From positions 62,001-126,000 of the forward strand of contig NZ_JAFMST010000009.1 of assembly GCF_017916275.1 (NCBI RefSeq): DNA of 64,000 bases, read 5' to 3'. The translations under genes and the position numbers were made by a program. Numbering within the stretch: the first letter of the stretch is position 1; every line of letters begins with the position of its first letter. The notes beneath the pieces are model-generated. The model was given only the letters and a program-made list of their open reading frames with translations, was not told the origin of the DNA and searched no databases. The DNA comes from Rubellimicrobium arenae (GTDB lineage: Bacteria; Pseudomonadota; Alphaproteobacteria; Rhodobacterales; Rhodobacteraceae). This document shows positions 55,013-63,861 of this stretch, one piece after another.

Positions 55013-55983
55013 GGCCGCAGATCACCCCGGTCCTGGCGCAGGCCCTGGCCCTCCTCGCCCACGCGCCGGCGCAGGTGACCTGGCAGGTGCGCCGGTTCCT
55101 GGCCTTCCTGGCGGGCGACCCGCAGGCGGACCGGGCGGTGCCCCCCACCGGGTTCACCGCCTGGCTCACGCTGTTCACCGCCGGTGCGATGGCCTTCCTG
55201 GCGGTCTTTGCCGTGGCCCTGTCGCTGGCCACCGACCGGCTTGCGGACCGCTGGGGGGCCGAGCTGGCCCGGACGGCGACGCTGCGCCTGTCGGCGCCCG
55301 AAGGGCAGATGCAGGCCCAGACCCAGGCGGCGCTGCGCATCCTGGAGCAAACCCCGGGCGTCAGCGAGGCCCGCGCCCTGACCCCCGACGAGAACCGCCA
55401 GCTGCTCGAGCCCTGGCTTGGCCCGGACCTGCCGCTCGAGACGCTGCCGATCCCGCAGCTCATCGCCCTGACCCTGGACGACAGCGGCGGCTTCGACGCC
55501 GCCGGGCTGCGGGCCCGGCTCCAGGCCGAGGTGCCGGGCGCCGTGCTCGACGACCACACCCGCTGGCGCGCGCCGCTGATCCAGGCCGCGGGGCGGCTGC
55601 GGACGCTGGGGATCGTGGCCCTGCTGCTGATCGCGGCCTCGACGGCGGCGATGATCACGCTGGCGGCCCAGGCGGCGCTGGCGGCCAACGCGCAGGTGAT
55701 CCGGGTGCTGCGGCTGGTAGGCGCGCGGGACATCTACATCGCGCGCGCCTTCGTGCGCCGCTTCACGCTGCGGGCGGCCTGGGGCGCGGCGGCCGGAACG
55801 GTCGCGGGGGTGATCGCCGTGCTTCTGCTGCCGTCGGCCGACACGGCGGGCGGGTTCCTGACCGGGCTGGGCTTCCAGGGCTTGGGCTGGCTCGTACCGC
55901 CCTTCATCCCGCTGCTGGCCGCGGTCACCGCCTTTGCCGCCACGCGATCCGCGGCGCTGCGCACCCTGAGGGCTCAGTCATGA
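55009..55983 (+). CDS. ftsX: cell division protein FtsX
   Basis: A 324-residue permease-like protein. The cytoplasmic N-terminus is followed by TM1 (FTAGAMAFLAVFAVALSLAT), a periplasmic domain of about 110 residues (with AALRILEQTPGVSEARALT) and three further membrane segments ending with FIPLLAAVTAFAATRSAAL. Segment IVALLLIAASTAAMITLAAQAAL and LRLVGARDIYIARAFVRR are the FtsX/MacB-type conserved region. The GTG start overlaps the ftsE stop by four bases, and its own stop overlaps plsC (ATGA). The three genes form one coupled unit. Confidence 0.93.
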   Translation: MRPQITPVLAQALALLAHAPAQVTWQVRRFLAFLAGDPQADRAVPPTGFTAWLTLFTAGAMAFLAVFAVALSLATDRLADRWGAELARTATLRLSAPEGQMQAQTQAALRILEQTPGVSEARALTPDENRQLLEPWLGPDLPLETLPIPQLIALTLDDSGGFDAAGLRARLQAEVPGAVLDDHTRWRAPLIQAAGRLRTLGIVALLLIAASTAAMITLAAQAALAANAQVIRVLRLVGARDIYIARAFVRRFTLRAAWGAAAGTVAGVIAVLLLPSADTAGGFLTGLGFQGLGWLVPPFIPLLAAVTAFAATRSAALRTLRAQS

Positions 55984-56708
55984 TCGGTCCCACCCGCCCC
56001 GTGCAGGGCGTCCTGTTCAAGACCCTGATCTACGGGGCGATGCCGTTCTACGGGCTGGCCTACCTGCCCTGGGCCCTGGCCAGCCGGAACGGCGCCGTCG
56101 CCGCCTGCCACGCCTGGTGCCGGTTCGTCCGCCACGCGGCCCGCCTCGTCCTGGGCCTGGAGACCGAGGTGCGGGGGACGCCCCCCACGGGCGAGGTGCT
56201 CGTCGCGGCCAAGCACCAGAGCTTCCTCGACATCATCCTGATCTACGGCGCGATCCCGCGCGGCAAGTTCATCATGAAGAAGGAACTGGTCTGGATGCCG
56301 ATCCTGGGCCAGTTCGCGCTCCGCATCGGCTGCGTCCCGGTGGATCGGGGCCGGCGCGGGCAGGCGATCCGCAAGATGCTGGCCGATGTCTCGGCCGGGC
56401 GGGCCGATCCGGGGCAGCTCATCATCTATCCGCAGGGCACGCGCGTCGCGCCGGGCGTGGCCGCGCCCTACAAGACGGGCACCGCGGCGCTCTATTCCGA
56501 GCTGGGGCAGCCCTGCGTGCCGGTGGCCTGCAATGTCGGGCTGTTCTGGCCGCGCGAGGGGTTCGGCCTTCGTCCGGGCCGCGCCGTCGTCGAGTTCCTG
56601 GAGCCGATCCCGCCGGGCCTGCCCTCGTCCGAGTTCATGGCCCGCCTCCAGGCCGCGGTGGAGCCGGCCTCGGACCGCCTGATGGCCGAGGCCGGGTTCC
56701 GGGGCTGA
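55980..56708 (+). CDS. plsC: 1-acyl-sn-glycerol-3-phosphate acyltransferase family protein
   Basis: A 242-residue LPLAT enzyme. AAKHQSFLDIILI has the HxxxxD catalytic motif, GCVPVDRGRRGQAIRKML the second block, IIYPQGTRVAPGV the EGTR-like block (here PQGTR) and VACNVGLFWP the fourth. It should acylate lysophosphatidate to phosphatidate at the inner membrane, or a related lysolipid. It is translationally coupled to ftsX, tying lipid synthesis to the division operon. Its end lies three bases from the convergent accA stop. Confidence 0.9.
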   Translation: MIGPTRPVQGVLFKTLIYGAMPFYGLAYLPWALASRNGAVAACHAWCRFVRHAARLVLGLETEVRGTPPTGEVLVAAKHQSFLDIILIYGAIPRGKFIMKKELVWMPILGQFALRIGCVPVDRGRRGQAIRKMLADVSAGRADPGQLIIYPQGTRVAPGVAAPYKTGTAALYSELGQPCVPVACNVGLFWPREGFGLRPGRAVVEFLEPIPPGLPSSEFMARLQAAVEPASDRLMAEAGFRG

Positions 56709-56711
56709 CCG

Positions 56712-57671
56712 TCAGGCCGCGAGGCCCTTGGACCCCATGCCGAGGAACTTGCGCCGGCGGCTGTCGCGCAGCTCGCGCCCGGCCTTGCCGACGAGATCGG
56801 CCAGCGAGGCCTGGACCGCCTCGCCCACGGCCTGGATGGTGGCGTGCCGGTCCCGATGGGCGCCGCCCAGCGGTTCGCGGATGATGCGGTCGATCACGCC
56901 CAGACGGTCGAGGTCCTGCGCGGTGAGCCGCAGCGCCTCGGCCGCCTCGCGCATCTTGTCGCTGTCCTTCCAAAGGATCGACGCGCAGCCTTCGGGCGAG
57001 ATCACCGAATAGATCGAATGCTCCAGCATCAGGACGCGGTTGGCGGTGGCGAAGGCCACGGCTCCGCCCGATCCCCCCTCGCCGATGACGATGCTGACCA
57101 CGGGCACCTCGACCTCAAGGCAGGTCTCGGTCGAGCGGGCGATGGCCTCGGCCTGCCCGCGCTCCTCGGCGCCCTTGCCGGGATAGGCGCCGGGGGTGTC
57201 GACGATCGTCACGATGGGAAGCTGGAAGCGGTGGGCCAGCTCCATGAGGCGGATCGCCTTGCGGTAGCCCTCGGGCCGGGCCATGCCGAAGTTGTGCTCG
57301 ATCCGGCTCTTGGTGTCGTGGCCCTTCTCGTGGCCGATCACGACGATGGGCTGCGCGCCGAGCCGGGCCAGGCCGCCCATCACCGCATGGTCGTCCGCGA
57401 AGTTGCGGTCGCCGGCCAGGGGCATGTAGTCGGTCAGCAGCCCCTCGATGTAGTCCTTGCAATGCGGGCGGTCGGGATGGCGCGCGACCTGGCATTTCTG
57501 CCAGGGGGTCAGGCCGCCGTAGAGCTGGCCCAGCATGTCCTGGGCCTTGCGGTCGAGGGCCTGCGCTTCCTTTTCCACGTCCATGCCGGAATTGGACCGG
57601 GCCAGCGCCCGCAACTCCTCGGCCTTGCCCTCGATCTCGGCAAGGGGTTTCTCGAACTCGAGGTAGTTCAT
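56712..57671 (-). CDS. accA: acetyl-CoA carboxylase carboxyltransferase subunit alpha
   Basis: A 319-residue AccA. It begins [85 protein letters not shown] and [38 protein letters not shown] are invariant blocks of the carboxyltransferase fold and its oxyanion holes. With AccD it transfers the carboxyl group from biotin to acetyl-CoA. GGGAG lies upstream of the ATG. The upstream frame extension is non-coding. Confidence 0.97.
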   Translation of the reverse strand: MNYLEFEKPLAEIEGKAEELRALARSNSGMDVEKEAQALDRKAQDMLGQLYGGLTPWQKCQVARHPDRPHCKDYIEGLLTDYMPLAGDRNFADDHAVMGGLARLGAQPIVVIGHEKGHDTKSRIEHNFGMARPEGYRKAIRLMELAHRFQLPIVTIVDTPGAYPGKGAEERGQAEAIARSTETCLEVEVPVVSIVIGEGGSGGAVAFATANRVLMLEHSIYSVISPEGCASILWKDSDKMREAAEALRLTAQDLDRLGVIDRIIREPLGGAHRDRHATIQAVGEAVQASLADLVGKAGRELRDSRRRKFLGMGSKGLAA

Positions 57672-57883
57672 TCGGCGCACTCCCGATAGGTCGATGGCAC
57701 GATATGGCGAAGCGCTGCGCGGGATGCAACCGAGCACGGTCCCGGGCCGCCGGTCGGGGCCGGAGGGAACCTGACGGCCCATGGCGGACAGGCGCCACGG
57801 ACCGGCCGGGCCAGGTTCCGCCGTTGCGGGGCGGCCCCCGCTGGGGCACTCTTCCCGCCACGAGCCCCCTGCCGGAGAACGCC

Positions 57884-58642
57884 ATGATCCGCCGCCCAGC
57901 CGCCCTGCTGGCCTTGTCCATCGCCCTGAACGCGGCAGGCTTGCCCGCGATCGCCCAGACGCCCGAATTCGGGGACGATTCCAGCGCCTGGGCCCGCGAC
58001 GGCGAATGCGACGACCCACGGTTCGCAGGACCGGGCATGTCCTCGGTCACGGTGCAGGTCGACCGGATGGCCGATGCCACCGATTGCCGCACCGCCTTCG
58101 AGGCCGGCCAGGTCCGGCTCGTGGAGGACCAGGGCGGGCCGCCGGCCACGGCCGACGCGGCAGAGCCCGGCGCGAGCCCCCCCGCCCTTCCCGCGGGGCC
58201 AGCGCCGGCCCCGACAGGCTCCGCTCCGGGCGGCAAGGGGTCGGCGGCCACGCCTGCCGCGACGGCCGGCGTCAACTTCGGCAACGACTCCTCGGAATGG
58301 GCCAATGACGGGGAGTGCGACGATCGCCGCTTCGTGGGCCAGGGGATGGCGGCCTCGATCAGTTGGGCCAGCGTCGGCCGGGACGCCTCGGACTGCCGCA
58401 CGCTTCATGACGCCGGGGCCCTCCGGCTTTGGGACTGGGCCGAGGCGCGGGCCGCCACGCAATGCGCCGCCCTCGATTTCGGGGATGACGCAGGCGAATA
58501 CGCCCATGACGGCGAATGCGACGACCTGAGGTTCGAGGGGCCGGGCGCCGCAGGGGCCCTGGGCGAGGCCACCGTCGGCCATGATGCGAGCGACTGCTCG
58601 CAGCTTTGCGCCTTCGGTGTGGTCGCCCTCCGCGATTACTGA
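57884..58642 (+). CDS. secreted protein with three DGECDD repeats, function unknown
   Basis: A 252-residue protein with a signal peptide ([19 protein letters not shown]). Three copies of a roughly 45-residue unit follow: [19 protein letters not shown] at about residue 29, [19 protein letters not shown] at about 129, and [19 protein letters not shown] at about 202. Each unit ends with an ATDC/ASDC-type Cys, giving two Cys per unit. A Pro/Ala/Gly linker (about residues 85-125) separates repeats 1 and 2. GGAG precedes the ATG. The clustered Asp and paired Cys suggest small disulfide-bonded, possibly calcium-binding modules, but I know of no characterised member. Confidence 0.8.
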   Translation: MIRRPAALLALSIALNAAGLPAIAQTPEFGDDSSAWARDGECDDPRFAGPGMSSVTVQVDRMADATDCRTAFEAGQVRLVEDQGGPPATADAAEPGASPPALPAGPAPAPTGSAPGGKGSAATPAATAGVNFGNDSSEWANDGECDDRRFVGQGMAASISWASVGRDASDCRTLHDAGALRLWDWAEARAATQCAALDFGDDAGEYAHDGECDDLRFEGPGAAGALGEATVGHDASDCSQLCAFGVVALRDY

Positions 58643-58760
58643 GCCGTTGCCGCCCCCGGGCGGGACAACCGGAGCCGCGCGGCAGGCCAGGGTGGCGTTT
58701 CCGGGCATGGGACCGGCCATCCCGGGGGCGGACGGAGGAGCGCCGCCCCGGGGCCGCCGG

Positions 58761-59978
58761 TCAGGCCGCTTCGCTGGGCAGGAAATGGTCGAGCCGTTCG
58801 ACCTGGACGTCGCGTTCGGAGTCGCAAAGGCAGGTCAGGCGCAGGACGCAGTCGGCGCAGGCTGATTCGGTCGCCGCCGGGATGCTGGCCAGCGGACCCG
58901 GCCGATCGCTCGCGAAGCGGCAGCGGTCACGGCCTGCGTGCTTGGCCGCATAAAGCGCCGCATCGGCGCGCGCGATCAACCGGTCGAGCGAGGCCGGCCG
59001 TCCCCAGGCGCCGCCCACGCTGACGGTGATCGGCGCGGTCCCGCCAGCCGGCAGGGCGAAGGGCCTGGCCCGGACAACCTCGCAAAGACGGCGGGCCACG
59101 ACGCGGGCGGCGGCGGCGGGCTGCCCGGGCAGGAAGACGGCCAGTTCCTCGCCCCCGAGACGGGCCACGAGGTCGCCCTTCCGCAGGACGCTGGCCATCC
59201 GGTCGCCCATGGCGCGCAACACGGCATCCCCGGCGGGATGGCCATGGTCGTCGTTGATGCGCTTGAAGTGGTCGACATCCAGAAGGAGCAGCGCCCCGCC
59301 CTGGCTCTGGTCGCAGCGCGCGACGCCCCGTTCAAAGCCGCGCCGGTTGAGCAGCCCGGTCAGGGGATCATGCTCGGCGGCGCGGCGCAGCGCCCGCTCC
59401 CTCGCGTGGGAGGCGCGCTCCCGTTCGATCAGGCACCCGATCATCAAGATGCCCAGAATATGGATGGGCAGGAGAATCGGGATCATCGCGGCGACCGTCC
59501 GCATGGCAACGGGAAGCGGCAGCAGGAAGGCGCCCAAGGGGTGGGCCGAGGTGGCGAGCGCCAGCCCCAGGAGCGTCGGAGTGCCCCGCCGGGCCGGCGA
59601 CCGCGTCCGCCGGTCCCAGGCCAGACCGGCCGCGGCGGCGATGAAGGACGACGCGATTCCGGCCATGGCGCCCGAGCCGCCGATCCCGAGCCGTCCCGCC
59701 ACGGCCATCGCCAGCGCGACGGATGCGCCGGGCAGGCCCAGGAATGCACCGGCCAGCGCCACCGGCAGGTTGCGCAGGTCGACGAAGACCCCTTCGGTCA
59801 CGGGGATGCGGTCGCCCATGGCCAGGATCGCCGCCGCCCCGAACACCACGCCCAGGGCGACGCGGGCGCCGCGGGCGGGCCCGAACCGCCGCAAGGTGAC
59901 GCCATAGACCACGGCCAGCAACGCCAGCAGGGCCATGGTGCCCGAGAGATCCTTGAGGGTGTCCATTGCCGAAGTCAT
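58761..59978 (-). CDS. membrane diguanylate cyclase (5TM-LYT-like plus GGDEF)
   Basis: A roughly 405-residue protein. Residues 1-180 hold five to six membrane segments with FVDLRNLPVALAGAFLGLPGA, resembling the 5TM-LYT receptor domain. The GGDEF domain has HDPLTGLLNRRGF, LLDVDHFKRINDDHGHPAGD, then RLGGEELAVF (GGEEL active site). RKGD five residues before it is an intact product-inhibition I-site. The C-terminal tail of about 45 residues has five Cys (ESACADCVLRLTCLCD), atypical for this family. The likely role is c-di-GMP synthesis in response to a membrane or redox signal. Start codons at 59978, 59966 or GTG 59984 are all possible. Confidence 0.88.
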   Translation of the reverse strand: MTSAMDTLKDLSGTMALLALLAVVYGVTLRRFGPARGARVALGVVFGAAAILAMGDRIPVTEGVFVDLRNLPVALAGAFLGLPGASVALAMAVAGRLGIGGSGAMAGIASSFIAAAAGLAWDRRTRSPARRGTPTLLGLALATSAHPLGAFLLPLPVAMRTVAAMIPILLPIHILGILMIGCLIERERASHARERALRRAAEHDPLTGLLNRRGFERGVARCDQSQGGALLLLDVDHFKRINDDHGHPAGDAVLRAMGDRMASVLRKGDLVARLGGEELAVFLPGQPAAAARVVARRLCEVVRARPFALPAGGTAPITVSVGGAWGRPASLDRLIARADAALYAAKHAGRDRCRFASDRPGPLASIPAATESACADCVLRLTCLCDSERDVQVERLDHFLPSEAA

Positions 59979-60054
59979 CCGCACGCCGCCTGCATTCGTA
60001 TTTTCCGCGAATTACAACGGACGTGCTTACCGAAGGATTAACTCGCGCGGGGCC

Positions 60055-61041
60055 TTAGGGCAGACGGGTCACGATCCGCCCCGTCTCGAGGCCGCGCCAG
60101 TTGCGCTGGACCCCGGACATGAGCCGCTGGGCGACGGGATGGGCGGCCTCGAGCACGCCAAGCCGAACAAGGATGGCCGCGATGAGAGCCTCGGAGGCGC
60201 GGGTGGCGCCGTCGGCCACCTTGAGCGCGACCCCCAGGCCCTGTTCGGGCAGGATCGCCACGAAGACGCCTTCGGCCCCGGTCTTGATGGCGGCCCGCGT
60301 CCCGCAGGCGCGCATCAGCTCGGTGCAGGCGCGGCCTTCGCCGGCCACGAGGTCCGGGTGGGCGATCATCGCGGCCGTGAGCCGCCGCTGCGCCTCGGCC
60401 CGCGCGCCGCTTCGGGATCCGGCCACGGCGAAGGAGGCCATGGACCGCGCCAGCCCCGCCAGGCTGCCCGCGAAGTTCGGGGCCGAGCAGCCGTCCACGC
60501 CCCAGCCCGCGACCGTCTCGCCCGAGGTGTCCTCGACGGCGGCGCGGACGGCCTGCTGCACGGGATGGTCGATCTCGACGTATTCGGGGCCGGCGCCCAG
60601 ATGGCGGGTCAGGGTCAGGAAGCCCGCGTGCTTGCCCGAGCAGTTGTTGTGGATCTGGCAGGGCCTCTCCCCCGCCCGCACGAGGGCTTCGGCGGTTGGC
60701 CGGTCGGACGGCATGTGCGGGCCGCAGCGCAGGTCCGCCTCGCCCAGGCCCAGCTCCGACAGCCAGGCTTCCACGCGCGCGGTATGGATCGCGGCCCCCT
60801 GGTGCGAGGCGCAGGCCAGCGCCAGGCGATCCTCGGACAGCCCGGCCGCGTCGGCCGCGCCGGATTCGAGCAGCGGCAGCGCCTGGATCATCTTGGAGGA
60901 GGAGCGGGGATAGACGATCGCCTCGGGATCGCCCCAGGCCTCGACCACCTGGCCGGCGCCATCGCAGACCACCGCATGGGCCCGATGCACCGACTCCAGC
61001 AGGTCCCCCCGCCATACCTCGACCAGCTCGACTGCCGCCAT
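60055..61041 (-). CDS. L-asparaginase, Rhizobium type (class 3)
   Basis: A 328-residue enzyme of the plant-bacterial type III asparaginase group exemplified by Rhizobium etli ReAIV/ReAV. Residues in the expected catalytic set are present: YPRSSSKMIQ (Ser and Lys), ASHQG (Ser), then zinc-site residues in IHNNCSGKHAG (Cys and Lys) and VDGCSAPNF (Cys). It hydrolyses L-asparagine to aspartate and ammonia. GGAGGG lies seven bases upstream of the chosen ATG; the frame extends upstream but without coding character. A long interrupted palindrome lies 34 bases upstream of the start. Confidence 0.9.
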   Translation of the reverse strand: MAAVELVEVWRGDLLESVHRAHAVVCDGAGQVVEAWGDPEAIVYPRSSSKMIQALPLLESGAADAAGLSEDRLALACASHQGAAIHTARVEAWLSELGLGEADLRCGPHMPSDRPTAEALVRAGERPCQIHNNCSGKHAGFLTLTRHLGAGPEYVEIDHPVQQAVRAAVEDTSGETVAGWGVDGCSAPNFAGSLAGLARSMASFAVAGSRSGARAEAQRRLTAAMIAHPDLVAGEGRACTELMRACGTRAAIKTGAEGVFVAILPEQGLGVALKVADGATRASEALIAAILVRLGVLEAAHPVAQRLMSGVQRNWRGLETGRIVTRLP

Positions 61042-61074
61042 GTCGCCCTCCGCCCAGCGAATGCCCCGCAAGGA

Positions 61075-61108
61075 CGTGACCCGACAGGGGTTTGCCCCTT
61101 GGGTCACG
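61075..61108. promoter_or_regulatory. interrupted palindrome upstream of asparaginase gene
   Basis: CGTGACCC (61075-61082) and GGGTCACG (61101-61108) are perfect inverted copies; inside them AGGGG and CCCCT (61086-61090, 61095-61099) form a second stem around TTTG. The structure lies between the divergent asparaginase and IalB-like genes and may be an operator or a leader hairpin. A further eight-base inverted repeat GGGGGCTC/GAGCCCCC is at 61118-61147. Confidence 0.45.
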
Positions 61109-61224
61109 CGGTGCTATGGGGGCTCCTATCGGGTTGGATGAGCCCCCGCCAGCCGCAAACGGCGCCAGGAGCGTGCCGGGCGGCGACGGTGGACGGCGGG
61201 CTTGGAACTGGAGGCTGACGAACG

Positions 61225-61752
61225 ATGACCAAGACCCTGTCGCGGATCGGGGCAATCGCCCTCGCTGCCCTGGCTGCCGGCGGCGCCTGGGCCCAGCAGA
61301 CGACGAACCGCGTGGCGGCCAGCACCGACTGGTCCGTGTTTCAGGAAACCGACCCGACCGAGTGTTTCTCGGTCTCGGCGCCCAAGTCGCAGGAAAACAC
61401 CCGCGACGGGCAGCGGGTCGACGTGCAACGGGGCGAGACGCTGCTGTTCGTCTTCTATCGCCCGTCCGAAGGCGTGAACGGTCAGGTCACCTTCACGGGC
61501 GGCTACCCCTTCGCGGACAACTCGACGGTCACGCTCGACGTCGGCGGCACCCAGTTCCAGCTCTTCACCGAAGGCGAGTGGGCCTGGCCCGCCGGTCCCG
61601 ATGACGACGCCAAGATCGTCGCCGCGATGAAGGGCGGCTCCGAGGCCGTCCTGACGGGCCAGTCGGGCCGGGGCACGGTCACGCGCGACACGTTCTCGCT
61701 CCTGGGCTTCACCTCGGCGGTCGAGGAAGCCCAGAGCCGCTGCGCCTCCTGA
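61225..61752 (+). CDS. invasion-associated locus B (IalB)-like periplasmic protein
   Basis: A 175-residue protein with signal peptide [23 protein letters not shown]. The mature part contains [21 protein letters not shown] and a C-terminal SRCA Cys, likely forming a disulfide. [21 protein letters not shown] and [31 protein letters not shown] match the IalB-like family abundant in Rhodobacteraceae. The name derives from Bartonella; in free-living relatives the function is unknown. A strong terminator follows at 61780. Confidence 0.85.
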   Translation: MTKTLSRIGAIALAALAAGGAWAQQTTNRVAASTDWSVFQETDPTECFSVSAPKSQENTRDGQRVDVQRGETLLFVFYRPSEGVNGQVTFTGGYPFADNSTVTLDVGGTQFQLFTEGEWAWPAGPDDDAKIVAAMKGGSEAVLTGQSGRGTVTRDTFSLLGFTSAVEEAQSRCAS

Positions 61753-61779
61753 CGCGCGGCCAGCGGTCGCAAGGAATGC

Positions 61780-61810
61780 AGGCCGGTTTCCCTTGGAAGC
61801 CGGCCTTTTC
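61780..61810 (+). terminator. Rho-independent terminator after the IalB-like gene
   Basis: AGGCCGGTTTCC (61780-61791) and GGAAGCCGGCCT (61795-61806) pair over twelve positions with one G-U type wobble, with a CTT loop, and run into TTTTCG. It lies 28 bases after the stop codon and 37 bases before rlmN. Confidence 0.88.
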
Positions 61811-61846
61811 GTTGCTATGTGCGGGACCTCCCCGATCGAGGCCGCC

Positions 61847-63031
61847 ATGACGCTTTCCGCCCCCATCACGCAGGACGTCCACACCATTCCGCGCAAGCTG
61901 CCGGACGGGCCGGCGAACCTTGTCGGCCTGACGCGCGACCAGATGCGCGAGGCGTTCGTCGCCGCCGGCACGCCCGAGAAGCAGGCCAGGATGCGGGTCA
62001 ACCAGGTCTGGCAGTGGATCTACCATTGGGGCGTGCGGGATTTCGCGGCGATGACCAACCTCGCCAAGGACTACCGCGCGCTGCTGGCGGCCCATTTCAG
62101 CGTGCAACTGCCCGAGATCGTGTCCCGGCAGGTGTCCTCGGACGGGACGCGCAAGTATCTCGTCCGCATCGCGGGCGGCCATGAGGTGGAAACGGTCTAT
62201 ATCCCGGAAGAGGATCGGGGGACCCTTTGCGTGTCCTCGCAGGTGGGCTGCACGCTGACCTGCTCCTTCTGCCACACCGGGACGCAGAAGCTGGTGCGGA
62301 ACCTCACCGCCGGAGAGATCGTGGGGCAGGTCCTGCTCGTCCGCGACGACCTGGGCGAATGGCCGGTGCCCGGCGCGCCCAAGGACGAGACGCGGCTCCT
62401 GTCGAACATCGTGCTGATGGGCATGGGCGAGCCGCTCTACAACTTCGAGTCCGTGCGCGACGCCATGAAGATCGCCATGGACCCCGAGGGGCTGTCGCTC
62501 TCGCGCCGGCGGATCACCCTGTCCACCTCGGGCGTGGTGCCCGAGATCGCGCGCACGGCGGTCGAGATCGGCTGTCAGCTTGCCGTGTCGTTCCATGCGA
62601 CGACCGACGAGGTGCGCGACGTTCTGGTGCCCATCAACAAGAAGTGGAACATCGCCACGCTTCTGGACGCGCTGCGCGAGTATCCCGGCCTTTCCAACTC
62701 CGAGCGGATCACCTTCGAATACGTGATGCTGGATGGGGTGAACGACACGGACGAGGACGCGCGGCGGCTGGTCCGGCTCATCGAGGGCATCCCGGCCAAG
62801 ATCAACCTGATCCCCTTCAACGAATGGCCGGGCGCGCCCTACCGGCGCAGCTCGAACAACCGCATCCGGGCCTTTGCGGACATCATCTACAAGGCGGGCT
62901 ACGCCTCGCCCATCCGGACGCCGCGCGGCGAGGATATCATGGCCGCCTGCGGGCAGCTCAAGTCCGCGACGGAACGGGCCCGCAAGTCCCGCGCCCAGAT
63001 CGCCGCCGAGACCGGGACCGCCTCCGCCTGA
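61847..63031 (+). CDS. rlmN: dual-specificity RNA methyltransferase RlmN
   Basis: A 394-residue radical SAM enzyme. [21 protein letters not shown] is the N-terminal RNA-binding helix-hairpin part. [14 protein letters not shown] contains the Cx3Cx2C cluster motif. [11 protein letters not shown] is the GGE-like SAM region, [16 protein letters not shown] and [14 protein letters not shown] follow, and MAACGQL holds the methylated catalytic Cys. It makes 2-methyladenosine at A2503 in 23S rRNA and A37 in some tRNAs. The ATG at 61847 fits the family start ([17 protein letters not shown]) and falls after the terminator; the longer frame from 61793 begins inside that hairpin. Confidence 0.96.
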   Translation: MTLSAPITQDVHTIPRKLPDGPANLVGLTRDQMREAFVAAGTPEKQARMRVNQVWQWIYHWGVRDFAAMTNLAKDYRALLAAHFSVQLPEIVSRQVSSDGTRKYLVRIAGGHEVETVYIPEEDRGTLCVSSQVGCTLTCSFCHTGTQKLVRNLTAGEIVGQVLLVRDDLGEWPVPGAPKDETRLLSNIVLMGMGEPLYNFESVRDAMKIAMDPEGLSLSRRRITLSTSGVVPEIARTAVEIGCQLAVSFHATTDEVRDVLVPINKKWNIATLLDALREYPGLSNSERITFEYVMLDGVNDTDEDARRLVRLIEGIPAKINLIPFNEWPGAPYRRSSNNRIRAFADIIYKAGYASPIRTPRGEDIMAACGQLKSATERARKSRAQIAAETGTASA

Positions 63032-63090
63032 GGGCTGGAAGGACCGCCCGCCCTCCGCTAGAAGCGGCACGGACCAGCGGAGGACGGGGC

Positions 63091-63846
63091 ATGCAGATCA
63101 CGATCAACAAGGTTGCGTTCGACGTGAAGCCGGTGGACGGCGCGCTCTTCGCCGCCCTCATGGCCGAGCCGGCGATCCGGCGGGCCGCCCTGCGTCCGGT
63201 CTGGGCCTGGAACAAGGCCGAGGGCAAGGGCCGCTTCCTTGTGAACCCGCTGCCCGACCAGGCCCTGCCCATGCCCACCGGGGTGAGCGTCTACGTCCCC
63301 AAGGCGGGAACGGCCGGCACGGAATTGCAGAAGGCCGAAGGCCCCAGCAGCAAGATGGGCGAGCGTTTCCTGGCCGCCGTCGGGGCCAAGAACTTCGGCC
63401 AGGTGATGCAGGCGATCGCGCGCATCACGGGCGTGCCCAAGAAGAAGCTGCCCTTCGCGGAGTTCGCGGGCCTGAACGACAAGGCGAGCTACAGCATCCT
63501 CATGCAGACCGACTTTTCGGTGCTGGAGCTGACGAACGCCGCGCGGAACCTGTCGGCCTTCGTGTTCCTCCCCGGGCTGGTGACCTTCCTCCACACCCTG
63601 GACGAACCGTCCGAGGACGCGCCGCGGGCCGGCTCGATCCGGCCCGGCTTCGTGATCCCGGCGGGCAACCAGGCCGCGCTGACCATGCGCCGGCTGGCCG
63701 TGGCGCGCCGCCTGACCGAGCTTCAGGCCGAACTGGGCGAGACCAGGCCCGCGGATCTGGCCCAGGGCGATCCGCGCCGCGTGACGATCGCGAAGCTCGG
63801 CGCCGAGTGGAAGGTGCTCCAGTCCAAGCCCGCCAAGGCGGCCTGA
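63091..63846 (+). CDS. hypothetical protein
   Basis: A 251-residue soluble protein starting MQITINKVAFDVKPVDGALF. GGAGG lies upstream of the ATG. The central part is basic and helical (MGERFLAAVGAKNFGQVMQAIARITGVPKKK), and VLELTNAARNLSAFVFLPGLVTFLHTL is a hydrophobic block without clear membrane character. No Cys occurs. I recognise no family or motif. It follows rlmN by 59 bases on the same strand and could share its transcript. Confidence 0.75.
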   Translation: MQITINKVAFDVKPVDGALFAALMAEPAIRRAALRPVWAWNKAEGKGRFLVNPLPDQALPMPTGVSVYVPKAGTAGTELQKAEGPSSKMGERFLAAVGAKNFGQVMQAIARITGVPKKKLPFAEFAGLNDKASYSILMQTDFSVLELTNAARNLSAFVFLPGLVTFLHTLDEPSEDAPRAGSIRPGFVIPAGNQAALTMRRLAVARRLTELQAELGETRPADLAQGDPRRVTIAKLGAEWKVLQSKPAKAA

Positions 63847-63861
63847 GCCGGCCTGCCGCTC

